From: Bolinopsis microptera
Lineage: Eukaryota; Ctenophora; Tentaculata; Lobata; Bolinopsidae
Reading direction: 5' to 3'
NCBI RefSeq assembly: GCF_026151205.1
Contig: NC_087083.1
Span: 11,900,944 to 11,964,943 of the forward strand
DNA length: 64,000 nt
The notes under the pieces were generated by a model. It was not told the DNA's origin. It was given only the letters and a program-made list of their open reading frames with translations, and ran no database searches. This document shows positions 60,826 through 64,000 of the stretch, in pieces (position 1 is the first letter of the stretch; each line of letters begins with the position of its first letter). Position numbers and translations under genes: made by a program.

Positions 60826-61338
60826 ATGAAATCCATGAAGCTGAATCCAAAACAATGTTTAACTCAGGAAATTTTGGGGGACTTGACAGATCTCAGGAAA
60901 AGGATTCCGCTTCTAGACAAACTTCACCAGCAAGCCCTAACTGATCTAAGTGCCTTCGTGGAAACCTATGTAACGATATGCTCTGACGGCTGGTCAACAT
61001 TGGATGGAAAAAAAATAGTGAACTTTGTCATCGGTAATCCCGAGAGATGTGTATCATACGTACTTTTCAAAATAAAGTTCAAGTTTCGCCCGGTATCATA
61101 TTACATACTTCCCATCTTAGGTGGAAATGGGCTGACTGCAGAGGTAGAGTCGGACAAGATAGATGCTGAACTCAGCAAAAGAAACAGGAACCCCAGGAGA
61201 AGACCCCAGTCAATCACCGGAAACTCGGGTAAGTTCCGTAAGACAGTAAAGAGATTTGACCCATGCAACACACATACTTATATAGACCAGTTCCAGGCCC
61301 TCATCCACCGACTCATTAGAGGAGCCCGGGACATTTAA
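60826..61338 (+). CDS. hAT-like DUF659 fragment fused to other sequence
   Basis: A 170-codon frame. MKSMKLNPKQCLTQEILGD and DKLHQQALTDLSAFVETYV lead to ICSDGWSTLDGKKIVNFVI and GNPE, the D-G-W-S...K...NFV block of DUF659/hAT-type transposases, which contains a catalytic Asp. Beyond about residue 95 the sequence turns into an Arg-rich, unrelated tail (NRNPRRRPQSITGNSGK). It is therefore a fragment or chimera. The same start occurs as a 38-bp piece at 53278, and the tail is repeated at 54128-54245. Confidence 0.6.
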   Translation: MKSMKLNPKQCLTQEILGDLTDLRKRIPLLDKLHQQALTDLSAFVETYVTICSDGWSTLDGKKIVNFVIGNPERCVSYVLFKIKFKFRPVSYYILPILGGNGLTAEVESDKIDAELSKRNRNPRRRPQSITGNSGKFRKTVKRFDPCNTHTYIDQFQALIHRLIRGARDI

Positions 61339-61472
61339 GACTGGTCCTAACGGGGCGCCCAGCTCAGGTGTTTCCACCATAGACCCCTACAGGATTTCTC
61401 AACAATGTGTGGCTTTGTATTGAATGTTTTGTGGTAAATAAAAATGTTGTCTTTCTTTATATGAAATACATT

Positions 61473-61565
61473 CAGACCCAGAAGAGATCTACCGGAGGTT
61501 CATGAGGACGAGTAATCCCCGGTACGTCAGACTACACGACAAAATAAGAGATATCATAAAAGACA
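61473..61565 (+). pseudogene. Module M4, copy 4 (exon only)
   Basis: After TACATTCAG: DPEEIYRRFMRTSNPRYVRL and HDKIRDIIKDKF. It is the most diverged copy, yet the D-P-E, R-F-M-R-T, R-Y and H-D-x-I-R-D positions are retained, implying selection in the parent family. Confidence 0.5.
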
Positions 61566-62239
61566 AATTTTGGCTTTTTTGGCCTCGGTCGATCACTGGC
61601 TACAAGCACAACGAAAGGTAAACAGAAGATCGTTAAACGTTTGATTGTTAAAGCTGAGAAGAAAAACCCGAAGAATAAAAACATTGACGCATCAGTAAAA
61701 ATAGAAATGAGGGAAAAGGGATGGTAGAAGCATTGAACCTACCAGAGAATGACTACCAGAGCATACCTGAATTATACGTAAAACATCATGTCATTACAAC
61801 ACATCACAACAACATTATTTAATTTAGCTATAAAAAAATTTTTGCCAATTTTACCATGTTATGTAACAGCGGTCAAGAAGTTTTCTAAAAAACACTTATA
61901 GTGATCGTTGTGATTTGAAAATCACTATACGTAATTTGAATTAATTTACCACTTGTTATATTGTTGATTTATGTTACTAACCAAATGCTACTATTTTAGC
62001 CTTTCATGTTTCACCAATAAAGTGTATCTCTTGTCCTGTCCCTCTCAAAGAGACTTAACAAATGGCAACGAGCAGTAAGTGCGAACCTTTAACCGCAAAC
62101 TCGTGTATTCGTTAATTACACTGATTAAGTAACTTTGAATTGTACGTTTATTCAACTACACGATTTCTCACATCTTATCTAAAGCTAAGTTTGTAAGTGA
62201 AAGTCGACGACCGTCTTATTTGCTGCGTAATTGGACACT
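61566..62239. other. Upstream region of the THAP gene
   Basis: No ORF of note. CCAATAAAGTGTATCTCTTG at about 62013 could be a polyadenylation region of an upstream unit. A+T-rich sequence then leads to the ATG at 62240. Confidence 0.35.
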
Positions 62240-62821
62240 ATGCCATCGTCATGTGTAGTGGGAGGGTGTACTCACCAGGTTGGACAAGCCTCTCAACGGC
62301 CTGACAGACAGTTTCTGATCATGCACAAGGCACCAAGAGATAAGAAAACCAGGCAAAAATGGGATGTTCGGGTCAACAGACAGCCGAATCACGTGTGCGA
62401 AAGCAAAATGAGTACTTACTATGTTTGCTCTGATCACTTCCACGATTCTGATTATGACCCAAGTGATTTCAATGTGATGAAATTGCTCGGGTATAAAAAA
62501 AGAATGAAGATGCGTCTGAAGCCTGAAGCAATTCCAAACACACATCCCGACAAAGATGAATTGCAGCTCTATCTCAATGGTCAGGTTCACGAAGGAGCGG
62601 TACCTTCACACACCGTTTTATAGTTAATAAGTTAATAGTATTTTTAGAACCACATATTTCAGACAGAATGTTTGACGGATGACAAAGAATATAAGTTCCT
62701 CCATGGGCAAATATTAAAAGAAAATAAACGTGCTGCTAAAAAAAATAAAGAAATGCTGAGGGAATACAAACAGGATAAGATCCTGCAACATGAGCAACAG
62801 GATAAAAGAAAATTCAGCTAG
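62240..62821 (+). CDS. THAP-domain protein, two exons (167 aa)
   Basis: Exon 1 (62240-62584) starts MPSSCVVGGCTHQ and carries the THAP C2CH zinc finger: C5 and C10, W at KTRQKWDVRV, then YYVCSDHF (Cys and His), followed by LKPEAIPN, the AVPT-like end. Exon 2 (62663-62821) follows TATTTCAG and encodes a charged helix (KFLHGQILKENKRAAKKNKE, MLREYKQDKI), a likely coiled coil as is usual after THAP domains. Donor CAG|GTTCAC at 62585 keeps the phase; unspliced, the frame would stop at 62621. THAP domains bind DNA in P-element transposases and transcription regulators. No transposase core follows, so this is a short regulator or a transposase N-terminus. Exon 2 has a dead copy at 54008. Confidence 0.75.
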
Positions 62822-62828
62822 CTGAAAA

Positions 62829-62965
62829 AGGTATTCATTTGTTTTTGTTTATTCTATATTATTTCATTTTTAACTTTTAAATTCGCGCAATTTAGTGAGC
62901 AAATATCTTGCTGATAGGAATACATATTGAGCATATAAAAATGTACCTCTATAATACTGTGTCGG
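62829..62965. repeat. Segment shared with 54590-54745
   Basis: TTTTTGTTTATTCTATATTA through CTCTATAATACTGTGTC. In both places it lies between THAP exon 2 and a mobile PolB fragment, so the junction predates the duplication. Confidence 0.7.
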
Positions 62966-63009
62966 GTTTACCATATGAAATATGAAAATATTAAATACCA
63001 TCTCTTCAG

Positions 63010-63185
63010 GAGAATATAAAGGAACGGAACAAGATCAGATAAGAACAAATCCAATTGATCATCTTAGCTATTGGATAGAGTCTCATTGGATTAGTTTGAT
63101 CGAGAAAATAGAATCGTTTGTCAAGAGGGGGTCTGGATATATTGTATCTGTTATAAATGACATCACGCTGATGCTTACAAAGTGA
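63010..63185 (+). pseudogene. Mobile PolB upstream exon (KRGSGY motif)
   Basis: After ATCTCTTCAG: NPIDHLSYWIESHWISLIEK and IESFVKRGSGYIVSVIND, ending at AAA|GTGAGT (63181/63182). A helix then RGSG(W/Y) and a further helix ahead of the catalytic region is a block I recall from mobile family-B polymerase genes in invertebrates, upstream of the INVxGYED part. If so, this exon belongs before the fragment at 54797, but it lies 8 kb downstream of it. Confidence 0.45.
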
Positions 63186-63218
63186 GTAACAGGGTCATAA
63201 TTATTTGTTTTAAGTTCA

Positions 63219-63641
63219 ATGTTCATGGCAAAGAGTCTTCAAAAGAAACTTACAGTATGTGTAAAAAAACACCCTAAAGTCGGATCGAGGAAACGCATGC
63301 TTGTACGGCACTTTTGGTGGTCCTGTAGGGAGTTCAAAGGTAATGTCGACCTACTCATTGAAATGTTCCATTCATGCCTGTTTCATATTTTGGATATTCA
63401 CAACTGGCGGCGGAAGATCCACAGTCAGTTTGGTGAACTACGGGTTGGATCACGGCCCTATCCCACCAAACCAGTTCTCATGAAGCAGTGCTATCATACT
63501 CAGCATTGTCTTAGAGAGGGCCGGGAGATACCTTGGTTCAATGTTGAAGATGAAGATTTTAATCAGTTTTCAAGATTATCAAAGGGACCAAATTTACTAA
63601 CGATGTTAAGAAATGTTCAAAGTCGAGTTGAATCTCGATAA
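63219..63641 (+). CDS. Unrecognised 140-codon ORF (HFWWSCREFKGNVDLL)
   Basis: MFMAKSLQKKLTVCVKKHPK, RMLVRHFWWSCREFKGNVDL, IEMFHSCLFHILDIHNWRRK and ending LLTMLRNVQSRVESR. From memory, the HFWW...GN...L..M..S.LFH..(D/N)IH.W pattern occurs in an uncharacterised, highly repeated protein family of cnidarians and molluscs that is transposon-linked. The frame is intact with an ATG at 63219 and a stop at 63639-63641; neighbouring exons are not identified. Confidence 0.45.
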   Translation: MFMAKSLQKKLTVCVKKHPKVGSRKRMLVRHFWWSCREFKGNVDLLIEMFHSCLFHILDIHNWRRKIHSQFGELRVGSRPYPTKPVLMKQCYHTQHCLREGREIPWFNVEDEDFNQFSRLSKGPNLLTMLRNVQSRVESR

Positions 63642-64000
63642 AGTACATTTCCCCTGCTCGGAGACTGATGTAATTAAGCAGTGTTGCTTCCTTTTAGATA
63701 TTATTTCAATACTGCTATAATATCATATGATTGTCCGATTTACTTATTAATTATCTTGTTTGATTTAGATAGATAATAATGTCACTAGTTGCTACGGATG
63801 AGGATATCAGTCCCAGTGTTCAGCTCGACACCAACAAACATGATTAGTATCTTTACCTTGGAATGGTGTACTAAGTACGAGACCGTACTTATTGTGGGAA
63901 GGTGAAAGTTGGGCCCGTAATGTTAATATAAACCACCAATGCTACATCTTAAGTTGTAGAACCACAAAAACTCGCCTCTTTACTGTATAAACGAGGTAAA
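63642..64000. other. No gene recognised
   Basis: A+T-rich tail of the window with only short frames and no repeat seen elsewhere in the window. Confidence 0.4.

Overview
This is an A+T-rich, transposon-dominated stretch of an invertebrate animal nuclear genome. Split genes with GT-AG introns, LINEs, a Ty3-type LTR element, a Helitron Rep fragment, a mobile family-B DNA polymerase fragment, and hAT, PIF/Harbinger, pogo-like and THAP fragments all point to Metazoa. A cnidarian, sponge or mollusc is plausible, but I cannot name the species. No rRNA, tRNA, CRISPR array or bacterial-style operon was seen. Almost no ordinary single-copy host gene is visible.

Layout. 1-2.1 kb: a TIR transposon with a second TIR element nested in it; the inner one interrupts a small minus-strand ORF. 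3.0-3.5 kb: a 425-bp (GA)n tract. 3.5-5.5 kb: no recognised gene. 5.5-22.5 kb: a ~2.8-kb tandem duplication. Each unit carries a two-exon gene for a small secreted or single-pass membrane protein with a Pro/Tyr-rich repeat tail, followed by LINE debris. Unit 2 is split by a ~10-kb Ty3-type retrotransposon (8390-18369) and by a 1.34-kb nearly spacerless foldback element flanked by TTAA (20246-21588). The retrotransposon has gag, pol and two extra 3' ORFs, each placed just behind a splice-acceptor-like tract.

22.5-64 kb is a mosaic. Short exon-like modules recur two to five times in different orders and with different neighbours: an RS-rich CCHC protein, a zinc-knuckle protein, an RGG-box/Helitron module, a 'DLATELTQLLG' module, a YWHDQYEATRTEK exon and others. 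They are mixed with transposase and RT fragments (hAT, pogo-like, Harbinger, Helitron Rep, LINE RT, mobile PolB, THAP) and with an orphan Hsp70 N-terminal fragment. One 5'-truncated but otherwise clean LINE (RT ORF of 627 aa) sits at 43.87-46.08 kb.

How it works together. Most of the window is mobile-element material. The least decayed pieces are the duplicated membrane-protein gene (unit 2 copy), the Ty3 pol and its two 3' accessory ORFs, the LINE RT and the two-exon THAP gene. Many frames, especially between about 6.4 and 12.7 kb, are broken by single-base indels while the two copies differ by few substitutions. This suggests uncorrected long-read errors in at least part of the assembly, so 'pseudogene' calls there are provisional.
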